From a virus: a DNA stretch of 64,000 bases. Under the pieces are notes generated by a model. The model ran no database searches. It saw nothing but the letters and a program-made list of their open reading frames with translations, and was not told where the DNA came from. The stretch lies in IMG/VR virus record IMGVR_UViG_3300037502_002960, positions 19,360 to 83,359 of that record; one strand, 5' to 3'. This document shows positions 1-9,536 of the stretch, piece after piece (position 1 is the first letter of the stretch; each line of letters starts with the position of its first letter). The translations under genes and the position numbers were made by a program.

Positions 1-75
1 ATTGTCTACTTTCATTAATGAACCCTTTAAAAGAGACATTTTTAAATCTATAACCTTCATTTCTTTAAAATCCAT
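1..75 (-). CDS. N-terminal fragment of an unknown gene, cut by the window edge
   Basis: An ATG at 73-75 (minus strand) opens a frame that stays open for 25 codons to the window edge. It begins MDFKEMKVIDLKM and lies two bases beyond the stop of the neighbouring gene, as expected for the next gene of the late operon. By position it would be another neck or tail protein. Nothing in the visible part identifies it. Confidence 0.5.
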   Translation of the reverse strand, partial: MDFKEMKVIDLKMSLLKGSLMKVDN

Positions 76-77
76 GA

Positions 78-665
78 TTAAAACAGCCTTTTAGACTTTT
101 CAACCTCAATATCGGTTGGTGTCGTCTCTGGTGAGAAATAATCAGAAAATAGTCTTATGGCATCAAACTTGGAATTTACTGAAAGATGCTGGAAACCGTT
201 AAACGGCATAGTTATAATTGGATTGCCAGAACGTCTACCAATTGTATTTACTATTTCTTCCATAATCTCATAAGGTCTAATAAACTCTTTTTTATAACTT
301 TCATCCCAAGCCAGCCACAAATTTTTCGACACAATTATATCAATTACAAATGAAGATTCTCTAATTCTTTCACCGTCTAATTCTCCAGTAGAATAATAAG
401 CTCTAATCATACTCTTATCTTCTATTGTTGCTTCTGGGTCGAAAGGTGTAGGAGAAATTCTACAGAAAGAATCGGATTGTTTGATAATTTGAATATTTTT
501 TTTCTCCATATTATCTTGAAAGCTATTAAAACCATCTGGTCTACTAGCAATGTCAAAGTTGCTAGAGTCTTTGTCTATGATTAGTAGACTTACCAGCCTG
601 TCATTATATCTAAGCTGATTCATAACCTTTACAACTTCATTTGACATATTACTTATTTTAGCCAT
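78..665 (-). CDS. putative neck/tail-completion protein, 195 aa
   Basis: I do not recognise the family. I chose the ATG at 665 rather than the GTG at 671 because AGGAGG (675-680) is 9 nt from the ATG but only 3 nt from the GTG. The protein is a soluble alpha/beta-looking polypeptide without membrane segments or signal peptide. It overlaps the stop of the upstream gene by one base, so translation is coupled. Lying downstream of portal and capsid genes in the same operon, it is probably a head-tail joining or tail-completion protein; this is inferred from position only. Confidence 0.7.
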   Translation of the reverse strand: MAKISNMSNEVVKVMNQLRYNDRLVSLLIIDKDSSNFDIASRPDGFNSFQDNMEKKNIQIIKQSDSFCRISPTPFDPEATIEDKSMIRAYYSTGELDGERIRESSFVIDIIVSKNLWLAWDESYKKEFIRPYEIMEEIVNTIGRRSGNPIITMPFNGFQHLSVNSKFDAIRLFSDYFSPETTPTDIEVEKSKRLF

Positions 666-1414
666 TACCACAATCCTCCTTCTGTCTCTGTAATGATATC
701 TGTATCATCTGTATCGTAATTATTATGTGCGTAACCATTGACGAAATCATCTTGAGTATTTTCTGTAGTTATTTTTAATGTACATTGAATAAGACCGTTG
801 CTATTTGAATCAATGTTGGTTATATCATCTATACCAACAATCTCATACACTTTACTATTAAAAATGAATCTAAAATTTAAATTAAAGTTTCTTGTCAAGT
901 CATTACTTTCAAAAGTTAAAAACATCTGACCCATCGGCAACCTAACATCATATTTGTTCCACTCAATGTCATTCTTGCTTTGCTTAGACTTAGAGCCTAA
1001 GTCAGTTGCAGAAACGATACATTTTATATCATGCTTTACGCCATCTTTGTCAACCCATCTTAATCTTTGATTTATTTTTAGCGCTAACATTTTTAAACTT
1101 GTTGATGCGTTACCACCATATTTATCTATTAACATATACCACTCATCGTCTATAAGAACATTCATACCTATTTCCAATGTCTCCATAGGTCTAAGTATTA
1201 CCTCTCTTAAAGTACCAAGTCTCTCAACTTCAACAACTCTAGCGTCAATTTCAGTAATTTCTATATGAGTTAAAGAGTCAACTTGTAGCCTCCTAAAAGT
1301 TGGAGATGAAGAAAAGTTCTCATTGATAAAGTTAATAGTATTTTCTTGATAAACGTCGCCAACATTATCTCCACTTCTACCTAGCCTTCTTGAATACTTG
1401 TCTAGATATGACAC
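665..1414 (-). CDS. putative head-tail connector protein, 249 aa
   Basis: Opens with a GTG (MSYLDKYSRRLGR) that overlaps the TAG region of the preceding gene; GAAGGTG lies just upstream as a weak ribosome site. The protein is rich in beta-strand-like stretches and has no recognised motif. Synteny (capsid, several small proteins, then this) suggests a neck or head-closure role. The family is not recognised. Confidence 0.7.
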   Translation of the reverse strand: MSYLDKYSRRLGRSGDNVGDVYQENTINFINENFSSSPTFRRLQVDSLTHIEITEIDARVVEVERLGTLREVILRPMETLEIGMNVLIDDEWYMLIDKYGGNASTSLKMLALKINQRLRWVDKDGVKHDIKCIVSATDLGSKSKQSKNDIEWNKYDVRLPMGQMFLTFESNDLTRNFNLNFRFIFNSKVYEIVGIDDITNIDSNSNGLIQCTLKITTENTQDDFVNGYAHNNYDTDDTDIITETEGGLW

Positions 1415-1416
1415 AT

Positions 1417-1731
1417 CTAAACACCTTCAATCTTATTTAGCATTGTTTTGATAATATTTATAGATTTAAAAACTTCTCTTTTAATTATTTTCTTCTCGCT
1501 ATTGGTTTTGGCAACCTCTTTCTTTATTGACTCTAATGTTGATAATAAAGAAATGTACTCAGATGAGCTTTCCATATTCACAACGTTTTCTAAACCATAT
1601 AGTTCAAATATGAGAGATTCTACGTATGTGTCAACACCTTCGTTGTTCTCTTCATATAATGGTAAAACTTTAAATACACTATTTATTAGGGTGTCAAGAT
1701 ACCCAACTAATCTTTCGTTGTTAGAAATCAT
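1417..1731 (-). CDS. small late-operon protein, 104 aa, unknown
   Basis: An ATG start preceded by GGAGATGGGGCA. The stop codon is TAG, which shows that TAG is used as a normal terminator in this phage. The sequence is predicted largely helical with Lys-rich C-terminal segments (KKEVAKTNSEKKIIKREVFK). It overlaps the upstream gene by 4 nt. Function not recognised; probably a morphogenesis factor. Confidence 0.65.
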   Translation of the reverse strand: MISNNERLVGYLDTLINSVFKVLPLYEENNEGVDTYVESLIFELYGLENVVNMESSSEYISLLSTLESIKKEVAKTNSEKKIIKREVFKSINIIKTMLNKIEGV

Positions 1732-2297
1732 TGCCCCATCTCCATATATGTGTATTCTGTTATAAGTTTTTTTGACTCTTTTTGCAAGAGCCTATATAGT
1801 AAGTTTAGTTCTCTTAGCTGATTTGCCTGAGAGTATATTTTAAAATCTTTATCACTCAATGATTGTTTTATTACTTCTGTTGATAGCACCTGAGGCTTCA
1901 TATATTCTACAAGCATTAAATGTGTTAAGATTGCCATTTCAAATTCTGTTAAACTATTAGGTATAATAGCGTTTTCTATAGTGTATAGACCATTTTGATA
2001 AGATATGTCAGATTCTAGAACATCGTATTTATTAATAAGCTCTGTTTTATTCTCTACAGTATCGCTATCATATTTTTCTTTTACGGTCTTTTTTACACCA
2101 AAATAGTGACCGATTTCATCTTCTAGTAAATCAAGGTTATTTTTACATTTATAAAATTTTGGTTTTGCCTTTTTATAATATGTCAGTAAATCCTCTTTTA
2201 CACCAGTTGGGTCGGTCTGTATACTTTGTAATAGTTTGTAATCAGATAAGCTAGACAGAAAATAGTCATACAATTCATCTAAATATGTTCTTTCCAT
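1728..2297 (-). CDS. putative helical neck/connector protein, 189 aa
   Basis: AGAGGTG at 2304-2310 places the ATG at 2297 at a better distance (7 nt) than the in-frame GTG at 2306, which lies inside the ribosome site. The protein is mostly helical with many Lys/Glu and Leu residues, the usual look of a portal-proximal connector. No catalytic motif is visible. Its assignment rests on its place between the major capsid and tail-side genes. Confidence 0.65.
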   Translation of the reverse strand: MERTYLDELYDYFLSSLSDYKLLQSIQTDPTGVKEDLLTYYKKAKPKFYKCKNNLDLLEDEIGHYFGVKKTVKEKYDSDTVENKTELINKYDVLESDISYQNGLYTIENAIIPNSLTEFEMAILTHLMLVEYMKPQVLSTEVIKQSLSDKDFKIYSQANQLRELNLLYRLLQKESKKLITEYTYMEMGQ

Positions 2298-2312
2298 CTT
2301 GGACACCTCTTA

Positions 2313-2996
2313 TCAGTCATTTTTAATTTTAATTACATCTTCTAAGGGTGCGTTATCCTCTAATGAAAAACCAAATAACTGCTGGATTGTGTTAATCTTT
2401 TTAACACTGTCTAATTTACCATTAGTATACATTTCCTTAGCTTTTTCAATAAACGCCTGTTTTGCACCTTTAGGCATATTTTTTACAAAAACTTCGATTT
2501 CTTCTGGAGATTTAGAAATGATTTCTTCTACATTTTGTGGTGTCACAATATTTTTATAAATTTCAGTCAACTCAAATTCATCTTGAATGTGTGGATTCAG
2601 AACAATTAACCAGCCGTCTTTAAAGACTTTTGGGCTTCTGTTTCTAATATTTAATAGTTCACCATATGGAATTTTAGTTGTTTGACCAAAATCTGTCATT
2701 CTCCAAACACGACCAGTCATATCTGACCTGTGGACTAATGTTCCGCTTAAACCGTTCATAACAACAATTAGGTCATCGTCTTTAAATTTAAAAGCTTTTG
2801 TCTCAACAACAACTGTCTTTTCAATTTCTTTTCTTTCTTCTGCTTCTTTTAAATCTTTATCTTCCTGCTCAACCATCTCTTCTAGTTTAGCATTTGTATA
2901 AATTTTTCCATTTTCGTCTTTTAAGTCTTCTTTGTCATAGCCATATTCTTCAATTAAAAGTTTTACTAATTCTTTTTTAGATAATTTTTTAACCAT
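2313..2996 (-). CDS. capsid-adjacent structural protein, 227 aa, with SAP-like N-terminus
   Basis: Preceded by AAAAGGGGTAG. Residues 1-35 (KKLSKKELVKLLIEEYGYDKEDL) resemble a small helix-extended-helix (SAP-like) DNA/protein-binding motif. A Lys/Glu-rich linker follows, then a folded domain from about residue 70. It lies directly after the major capsid gene with a hairpin between them. A head-completion or internal head protein is plausible; I cannot name a family. Confidence 0.6.
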   Translation of the reverse strand: MVKKLSKKELVKLLIEEYGYDKEDLKDENGKIYTNAKLEEMVEQEDKDLKEAEERKEIEKTVVVETKAFKFKDDDLIVVMNGLSGTLVHRSDMTGRVWRMTDFGQTTKIPYGELLNIRNRSPKVFKDGWLIVLNPHIQDEFELTEIYKNIVTPQNVEEIISKSPEEIEVFVKNMPKGAKQAFIEKAKEMYTNGKLDSVKKINTIQQLFGFSLEDNAPLEDVIKIKND

Positions 2997-3023
2997 TATT
3001 ACTACCCCTTTTTCTCATTTTTA

Positions 3024-3045
3024 AGGGGTTGATTTCTCAACCCCT
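3024..3045 (-). other. intercistronic hairpin after the capsid gene
   Basis: Minus-strand AGGGGTTGA/TCAACCCCT forms a 9-bp perfect stem with a TTTC-type loop between the capsid gene stop (3066) and the next start (2996). No U-run follows on the minus strand, so it is not a classical terminator. It is better read as an mRNA-stabilising or partial attenuation hairpin that would set capsid mRNA above distal genes. Confidence 0.6.
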
Positions 3046-3065
3046 ATTTGTTATAATATTATTTA

Positions 3066-4064
3066 TTAAGCACCAAATTTAACGAAACCGAATGCTTTAG
3101 AAGTTACAACGGCAATACCAAACTTGTTAGATACAAAGTATTCTTGCATCATGTCAGATGAAGTTCCACCTTGATTATCTTGGATAATTGCGTCACCTTC
3201 GTTAACAACTTTAACCATTTTGTCTGCATTTTGTGGTAATAATAATACAAAGTCATTACCAATTGAGAATTCGTCAGTACCATATTTATGGGTTTGAGCG
3301 ATTTCACGTAGTTCGATACTAGCAATTTTGCCATAGTATCCTAAGTCGTTCTTAGTATCAACCATAGCATCAGTTGTAGCGTCTGGAGCTAGCTTACGTA
3401 AAGCAAGTTTAGTACCGTGGATTGCCACTTTTTCACCAGTACGAGCCTCAATATGCATAGCCAATTCAATAATTTCTTCCTCTGTAGGAACAGTTGTTGC
3501 AGTAAAGTGATATGTACCATTGTACTCACCATATGATTGCATTACAGCAATAGCAATACGTTCGTTAAGGTCTTTCTTGAACGACTTTGCAATTCCTTCG
3601 ATGAAATCAGCCCAGTCAACACGACCTGCTAAGAAGCGGTGGAAATCTTCTCCAACTTTAATAGCATATGTATCAAGAGATACTGAGAACTCTTGTCCAT
3701 CACGTAAACGTTGTCTACGGATATTACTATTTCCATCAGAAACGAGAGCGACACGGAATAAGTTGTTTGCAGGAACTTTAAATAAGTTTTCATCGCCCCA
3801 TGCTAAGTTACGATATTCTGCGAAAGCCTCTAAATCGTTTGAAAGGTCTTCTTGAACAGTTTCGTTGATAATTTCTTCAAGAATTTCAAAGATTTCTACC
3901 TTATGTTTACGGAAAGTTTTACGGTCAATCTTACCGTTTCCTTCTAGTGAGAATTCCATTAATTCTGCGAAAGCCTTACGAAGTGCATCGTTAGCTTCAT
4001 TTGTTGAATAGTTTTGTACTCTGCCTTTTGCTAAATCGACAGCTAATTTAATCATTTCATTCAT
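3066..4064 (-). CDS. major capsid protein, 332 aa
   Basis: Strong ribosome site (GGGAGG) before the ATG. The protein has an acidic, helical N-terminal part (residues 1-80) and then a mixed alpha/beta body ending in SKAFGFVKFGA, like HK97-fold capsid proteins in which an exposed N-terminal arm is followed by P and A domains. It follows the decoration and protease/scaffold genes in the order portal - protease/scaffold - decoration - capsid, the usual phage head order. Its codon usage (ACG, CGT, TTACGT) is more host-like than its neighbours, as expected for a highly expressed virion gene. Fold assignment is inference from length and synteny. Confidence 0.85.
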   Translation of the reverse strand: MNEMIKLAVDLAKGRVQNYSTNEANDALRKAFAELMEFSLEGNGKIDRKTFRKHKVEIFEILEEIINETVQEDLSNDLEAFAEYRNLAWGDENLFKVPANNLFRVALVSDGNSNIRRQRLRDGQEFSVSLDTYAIKVGEDFHRFLAGRVDWADFIEGIAKSFKKDLNERIAIAVMQSYGEYNGTYHFTATTVPTEEEIIELAMHIEARTGEKVAIHGTKLALRKLAPDATTDAMVDTKNDLGYYGKIASIELREIAQTHKYGTDEFSIGNDFVLLLPQNADKMVKVVNEGDAIIQDNQGGTSSDMMQEYFVSNKFGIAVVTSKAFGFVKFGA

Positions 4065-4093
4065 TTCAAATTTTCCTCCCTATTTTTGGTTAA

Positions 4094-4600
4094 TTACCGT
4101 ACAACTTGTACAGCATATGAATCAGTATTTAAGTCTAGTTCTCTAGTCGCATCTTCGATTACTTTGAAAGCAATTTTTGCAGTATCTGCATCAGCTGGTA
4201 AAGTTGGCACACCTAGCTTACCAGCAGTTTTAACAGTTAAAAGATCACCTTTAGCTGGTACACCATCAAATAAATCAGCAGTTAAAGTAATGATATCACC
4301 ATCTGCTAAGCGATAAGCACGAGCAGTTTTACCAGCTTCAATTAGATAGTCTGCTAATTTATACTTTCTTTCATCAGCCATAACCTCTGGGTTGTGGACT
4401 AAAAGAACCTCTTCTGCCATATCTGCTTCAACAGCAAGAGTACCATATTTTACCTCTGCCTCACCTGCAACTAAATCACCAAGCTTTACAAATACACCAT
4501 TAGTAGTTTCTACAGCAGTGCTACCATCATTAGTGACAATAACTGATTCTAAATTACCGTTATAACCAGATAAAACTCTATCTTTACGTACAATAGCCAT
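4094..4600 (-). CDS. head decoration/stabilisation protein, 168 aa
   Basis: GGAGG precedes the ATG. A small Ala/Val/Thr/Asp-rich beta-type protein (for example GVFVKLGDLVAGEAEVKYGT) with very few aromatic or cysteine residues, encoded between the protease/scaffold and major capsid genes. This size, composition and position match the capsid decoration or cement proteins of many tailed phages. Codon usage is enriched in preferred codons, as in the capsid gene. Confidence 0.7.
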   Translation of the reverse strand: MAIVRKDRVLSGYNGNLESVIVTNDGSTAVETTNGVFVKLGDLVAGEAEVKYGTLAVEADMAEEVLLVHNPEVMADERKYKLADYLIEAGKTARAYRLADGDIITLTADLFDGVPAKGDLLTVKTAGKLGVPTLPADADTAKIAFKVIEDATRELDLNTDSYAVQVVR

Positions 4601-4627
4601 TTTTAAATTCCTCCATTTTTATAATTA

Positions 4628-6190
4628 TTATTTATTTCTATATTTTTCAACTAAACCACCATAAGGTGTTTCGTCTACTTTATCTTTGCTGAAACTTAAC
4701 TTAATAGTTTCTTTTTCTTTCTTTGTAAAATTCTTTTTGCTAGCAACTTTTTTACCTAAAATTGCATAACATTTTTCTTCAATTTCTTCTAAAGAAAATT
4801 CATGAACATTAATATCTTTTACATCTTCTTCGTTTAACTGGAATTTTTCAAAGATATCTTTCGAGTTAGATTCATGCTCATCTTTTAACTTATCAAGTTT
4901 AAACTCTTTTAACTCTTCATTTTCTTCTTTTAAAGATTCGTATGTAGAGCGCATTAAACTTAAAGCATCTTTTTCTTCTTTTGTTAAATACTCAGCGAAT
5001 ACCTCACCTAAGTTTTCTACAAGTTCTGCTTTTTCATTTACAATCTGATAAGCAATCTTATAATGCTTGTTTTCGCTATAGTTATAAGCAACAAAGGTTT
5101 TTTCAAACACTTCTGTTACATACATATCACCGTAGCCTAATTCTTCAATTAAACCATAAAGTGATGAACGAATATCTTCATGAGACATTTCAAAAAACAC
5201 TGTAAATACCTTGTCTTCTTTTTCTTCATCTTCTGTATTTTCGTCAATAACTTCTTCTAAAGTTTCTTCTGTTACTTCATCATGATTTTCTTCATCTTCG
5301 GTCTCAGTATCAACTTTATCTTCAGTTACGACTACAGTCTCTTCTTGAGATTCTTCTTGTTCAACTTGTTCAACTTTATCTTCTGCTAAAATTTCATCTT
5401 CTGAATCATCTTCAACATCGGTATCAAAAGCTTCTTTCACAGCAACTTCCAAATCTTCATCGTTTAATGATTCAAAGTCAATATTTTTTGCTGTTAAATC
5501 TTCTTTTGAAATAGAATATTTTTCTAACAATTCTTCAAGCAATTTACTATCCCCTTTCTCTTCTGATAAGGAAGTTTTTAACTCATAAATCATATGAGAA
5601 AACTCTTTCTTAAATTCATTTTTATTCAAAGAGTAACCAGTTATACTAGCATCTTCAAAGGCTGGCTCAACATTGTCGCCCAAAATACATAATGCTGAAA
5701 AATTGAAACCATCAATAATATAAGTGTCTTTTTCATCAGACCATTTTCCATCTGTGATTTCAATCTCCATTGACTGACCTTTGCCATTTTCAATAATGTC
5801 ATAAGCTTCTTCGTATCTACCAGTCCACAAGTAACACCCATGGATTGTCAAATACTCTCTTGTGACACCATCGTCACCTTTAACTTCTTCCCATTCATAT
5901 GTAGCTGATTCTGGAACAACACCGTATGGCTTTGTTGTATGAATATATTTGTATGTATCAATATCAATTTTGCCACCGTGACCTTTATAGTCTTCTGATT
6001 CAACAGAGTATTCTCCAACAATCGGAATATTTTTTAACGTGGGAAGAGCTTTTTCGACCGCATTTTTTGTAATGTAAGATGCGTTTCTATTCTGTCCAGT
6101 ATACATAACTCTTACTTTGCAGGTAGAGAAAAGTGGATTAATCGCTTTAACATCACTAATATTTGCTTTAAACTCTAAAATTTTATCCAT
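4628..6190 (-). CDS. prohead protease fused to an acidic scaffold region, 520 aa
   Basis: AAGGGGGTGGAG sits 8-10 nt before the ATG at 6190, so the longer in-frame start (6214) is unlikely. Residues 1-200 look like a phage XkdF-type prohead protease domain: a beta-rich fold with conserved HGGKID, IHGCYLWTGRY and SMEIEI stretches and a central FSALCILGDN. Residues about 205-340 are a very acidic linker (runs of E/D with QEE, EDEEN and VTEETLEE). The C-terminal third is coiled-coil-like and ends with a basic tail. A protease followed by a scaffold in one polypeptide is common in phages; the protease would remove the scaffold during head maturation. The catalytic residues cannot be assigned with certainty. 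Confidence 0.75.
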   Translation of the reverse strand: MDKILEFKANISDVKAINPLFSTCKVRVMYTGQNRNASYITKNAVEKALPTLKNIPIVGEYSVESEDYKGHGGKIDIDTYKYIHTTKPYGVVPESATYEWEEVKGDDGVTREYLTIHGCYLWTGRYEEAYDIIENGKGQSMEIEITDGKWSDEKDTYIIDGFNFSALCILGDNVEPAFEDASITGYSLNKNEFKKEFSHMIYELKTSLSEEKGDSKLLEELLEKYSISKEDLTAKNIDFESLNDEDLEVAVKEAFDTDVEDDSEDEILAEDKVEQVEQEESQEETVVVTEDKVDTETEDEENHDEVTEETLEEVIDENTEDEEKEDKVFTVFFEMSHEDIRSSLYGLIEELGYGDMYVTEVFEKTFVAYNYSENKHYKIAYQIVNEKAELVENLGEVFAEYLTKEEKDALSLMRSTYESLKEENEELKEFKLDKLKDEHESNSKDIFEKFQLNEEDVKDINVHEFSLEEIEEKCYAILGKKVASKKNFTKKEKETIKLSFSKDKVDETPYGGLVEKYRNK

Positions 6191-6226
6191 TTTTACTTCT
6201 CCACCCCCTTTCAAAATTTAGTTAAG

Positions 6227-7720
6227 CTATTTATCTCTAGCTCTAGCACCCTCATCGCCAATATCCTCAACCTCAGATTCTGGTCTACCTTCTGATTCTT
6301 CAATACCATCAGAACCCATGGTGTGACTACTAGCCAAAGGAATTAAATTATGATGCAATTCAAACACATCATTTTCAAGTGTAATTAAATTTGTAAGTTC
6401 AATAGGGCTTAAACCTAATACAGCACCGATATGGCTTTTAACTGGAATACCGTATTGAGCTGATTCAAGATACATCTTATGTTTCTCTTTTTCATTAAAT
6501 CTAGTAACATCTAAAATATCTACACTAAACATAAGATTTTTAAAATTAAACTTAAGGTATCTGTTTAACCATCTTTCAATCTGGTTTAATACATCAAAAA
6601 CAATATTTTCATCTGTCTTAATAGACATTTGTAAACCTTGTGATGTAGATTTATCTGCATTAAATAGTAATTGAGAAGTACCATTTCCAGACCAGAAGTC
6701 TCTTTCAGCTTTTGCGACACCATCACTGTCAGCCCTATCTTTGTCAAACTTAACTGTATCAATTGGCATAGGTGAAGTGATAACCCCAACATTATCTGGA
6801 ACCGTTTCTGATGCTAAATTGTGGAAATACATCATTGTATCCATATCAATCATAAAGTCGTTGTTATCTTCAGAATCTTTTCTCATAGGAAGTTCTTGAG
6901 TAATTAACATATAATTACTAATCTCTTCTTTATTTTTTCTTAATCTCTTGAATCCTTCCATATCAAAAATTGCATCAAAACTTCCAGCAAACGGTGGAAA
7001 TGTTTCTAACATAGACTCATTGATTTTAATACAAATAGTATTCTGAGAATCAAGTTCAACCCAACTACCTAATCTTCTATCATTTACTTTTCTGTTTTTC
7101 CATAAGATATATTTCTGTTGAACCTCTTCTGCCCAACTAGAAAGTTCATCTTCATTACCAGAAAAATGTTCCATATTTATACTAAAACTATAAACACCAT
7201 CTTCAACAGAAGTTATCTTTGCGATTGAGCTGTCAATTTTTTGTATATAAAAATCATTCTTTGTTTTATGTACATAGCCAAAAAACACATCTTCGACAAA
7301 AGCTACATTTAATAGCTTGGTAAATTCGTGTTTTATATTTAAAACTTTTAAGAATTCTGCAACTTGATTATATTGCTTTAAAATCTTAGTTTTATCTATA
7401 CCTGCCAAACTAACAGATGGTACTAATACATGCGCAAAGGTTGGCATTTCTGCAAAGTGCCTAACCAATCTTTGATATTGTGGGCTTTTTGCATATAATA
7501 ATTTTGATACATCAACTAGTTTTTTCTGATTTTTTTCTAGTTTAAATCCTTCTAAAAATGTCTGAATATCACTTTGCTTATATTTGGAAAGTAAAGATTT
7601 GCTGTTCAAATCCCTTGATAAATCATTAATAACTAACTTAGCAAAATCTTCTCTTTTAAAAGACATAGAATTTCTTCTGATATTATCAACATTCCTCACG
7701 TCTCTATCATTAGTCGTCAT
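6227..7720 (-). CDS. portal protein, 497 aa
   Basis: AGGGGTGATATGA precedes the ATG. The length, the acidic C-terminal tail and the position between the large terminase and the protease/scaffold gene fit a portal (head-tail connector, dodecameric DNA entry ring). Recognisable features are an N-terminal helical region, a central clip/wing-like beta region (residues about 140-260) and a long helical segment near residues 360-400 (IVFDVLNQIERWLNRYLKFNF), typical of the portal stem and crown. The start lies 16 bp from the terminase stop. Confidence 0.8.
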   Translation of the reverse strand: MTTNDRDVRNVDNIRRNSMSFKREDFAKLVINDLSRDLNSKSLLSKYKQSDIQTFLEGFKLEKNQKKLVDVSKLLYAKSPQYQRLVRHFAEMPTFAHVLVPSVSLAGIDKTKILKQYNQVAEFLKVLNIKHEFTKLLNVAFVEDVFFGYVHKTKNDFYIQKIDSSIAKITSVEDGVYSFSINMEHFSGNEDELSSWAEEVQQKYILWKNRKVNDRRLGSWVELDSQNTICIKINESMLETFPPFAGSFDAIFDMEGFKRLRKNKEEISNYMLITQELPMRKDSEDNNDFMIDMDTMMYFHNLASETVPDNVGVITSPMPIDTVKFDKDRADSDGVAKAERDFWSGNGTSQLLFNADKSTSQGLQMSIKTDENIVFDVLNQIERWLNRYLKFNFKNLMFSVDILDVTRFNEKEKHKMYLESAQYGIPVKSHIGAVLGLSPIELTNLITLENDVFELHHNLIPLASSHTMGSDGIEESEGRPESEVEDIGDEGARARDK

Positions 7721-7735
7721 TCATATCACCCCTAT

Positions 7736-8605
7736 CTATTCGAAAGTTCTATATTTTGGTTTTTTAACTGCAACATAACCTGTTGCATTAAACTTAGGTC
7801 TATTTTTCTTGCGCTGATTTTTCTTTTCTTCAAGGTATATATAGTAGAGTCCGTATGAAACTGCAGAATATCTATCCTTTTCCATTTGGCTTGATACACG
7901 CTTGACTCTAGTTTTATTGCCCTGTGCTTCGAATGTCAAGTTCATAACTTCATCAACGAATAATGATGTTTCCACGTGTGGAATCAATTGTTGTGCAAGT
8001 TTTTCAGAATCTTTTTCTTTACTCTCTTCTTTTATGACATTTTCACTAACAAGTAATTTTAGGTCATGGTTTGAAATGGTAGCCATAAAGTGGTTATGTA
8101 TATCTGATGCACTTGTCTCTTTTGTGTTAGACATGACATTAAATATAAGTGGTAGTGAATTTGGTTGTTTATATTTATCATAACTGCTATCATTAACAAC
8201 AGAATATGAAGGAAATCTGTCTTCTTTTACAAGATAGTCTATCAAACCTCTACCTAAACCATTACCATCGACTACAACCATAGATGCATTATATTTGCTA
8301 ACAAGTTCTTTAACGTAAATTGATTGTTTTTCAAAGTGCATATTGCCTTTATATGTATGTATATTAACTAGGTGTTTAATATAAGTCCCATTACCTCTTG
8401 CTGTAAGTTTAAATACAGCAATTGCTGTTGTTGCTGTCTTTTTCTTTTCTGAACGTGCAACGTCAACAGACAATACGTATTTTACATCAGATTTAACTTT
8501 TAAAGCTTCTAACTCTGATTTCACCAATACTCTTGATTTTTCCAAGTCTTTTAGTTGAACCAAGCTGTTCTCGCTTGAACCAGTCCACACACTCATATAT
8601 TCTCT
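7736..8605 (-). CDS. terL: large terminase, exon 2 (C-terminal nuclease domain, 289 aa)
   Basis: Encodes the RNase H-like nuclease of the packaging motor. It shows a first acidic site (VLSVDVARSEKK), a second (MVVVDGNGLGRG) and a C-terminal VDEVMNL-type segment, in the order expected of TerL. In the unspliced sequence this frame begins at a TTG (8606-8608), but the natural junction is splicing of exon 1 (ending at 8913) to AGAGAA at 8605. That restores SPLQYA-REYMSVWTG, a typical TerL linker between ATPase and nuclease. The frame stops with TAG. Confidence 0.85.
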   Translation of the reverse strand, partial: REYMSVWTGSSENSLVQLKDLEKSRVLVKSELEALKVKSDVKYVLSVDVARSEKKKTATTAIAVFKLTARGNGTYIKHLVNIHTYKGNMHFEKQSIYVKELVSKYNASMVVVDGNGLGRGLIDYLVKEDRFPSYSVVNDSSYDKYKQPNSLPLIFNVMSNTKETSASDIHNHFMATISNHDLKLLVSENVIKEESKEKDSEKLAQQLIPHVETSLFVDEVMNLTFEAQGNKTRVKRVSSQMEKDRYSAVSYGLYYIYLEEKKNQRKKNRPKFNATGYVAVKKPKYRTFE

Positions 8606-8912
8606 CAATTTGTTATCGTGAGGGCTTTTTATCTCTCACTTCTAGGAGTTTCCCCCATTATACCTTGTTAATTCAAGGCTAGTTCAGCATACATTTTCAC
8701 CTTCGTACGTTAGTATGTTAAGGTGTTGGACGCTCTTGGCAGAATTATATTCTAATTTAATAGTTTCATCTGCTATGCGTTACGATACTACATATTTTTT
8801 ATGATATATAGTTATCTCGGTATTACCATATCTAATTAATATTAAAGTTAGGTTTCACCGATATCGCCCAATAATAATTCTGAATATTTCTAATCAGAAC
8901 GCCAAAAAATTT
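8606..8912 (-). other. group I intron in the large terminase gene (307 nt)
   Basis: Splice sites are assigned from protein continuity and group I rules: exon 1 ends in U (ATGCU), the intron ends in G (CAAAUUG), and joining restores the terminase frame. The exon end AUGCU can pair with an internal guide (GGCGU) shortly downstream with a U-G pair at the splice site. The core shows a P7-type pairing, GCATA (in AACGCATAGCAG) with TATGC (in AATGTATGCTG), and a CGG/CCG helix upstream resembling P4. No endonuclease is encoded inside. Boundaries match the style of the Sak4 intron (starts AAAT, ends AATTG). Confidence 0.8.
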
Positions 8913-9536
8913 AGCATATTGAAGTGGACTCATTGACGGGTCATTTTTTACCTCTTCTATGTAAGCTGGGTCTAGTTGCTCAAACATAACTGGTAAAGTC
9001 CAATCATTACCAATCACAAAAGCTGATTTGCCCATAGCCATTTCTGTCATAACGCTAAATAATTGTTCCCAAGCATACGACTGTTTTGAACTTGCCGTAG
9101 TAACGTAGCTCAATTGTTTATGGATATCATATTTTGAAACTTTACCATCTGCACCCTTACGGTTGTTTGCTAGTAATGGTAATAGTACCTCACCGATAAT
9201 TTCTCTGTGTTTTTCCATACTAACAATCTCTTCAAAACTAAGTCCGTGTCTTCTGAGACCACGTGAACCTTGACTCGCAACAACAATATCTAAGATACTG
9301 CCGTTCCAAAACGTAAGCCTTGTAAAGTCTTTTGCAAAAGTATGTTTTTTAACTTCGCCTTTTAACAAGGGAATAAAATTCCAAATAGCCTCTATATTAG
9401 CTTGACTGATTTGGGCGGCTTGGTCTTTTTGTGGCGCAACCAAAGATAATTTAATTCCTGGATAAAATATACATTTAAGATACATACTTAAAATATTTAG
9501 GAAAGATTTACTCGTTCCCCTAGTAGATGTGATGTA
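8913..9536 (-). CDS. terL: large terminase, middle part of exon 1 (ATPase motor)
   Basis: Reading in the same frame as the N-terminal segment, past an in-frame TAG, this stretch encodes the terminase ATPase. A Walker A-like TRGTSKS lies nine residues after the stop, an acidic Walker B-like segment (GLSFEEI) lies near residue 145 of exon 1, and a coupling TTASS motif follows. If the TAG is not read through, translation could restart only at a downstream ATG (9485), losing the Walker A motif. The exon ends at 8913 where the group I intron begins. Confidence 0.8.
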
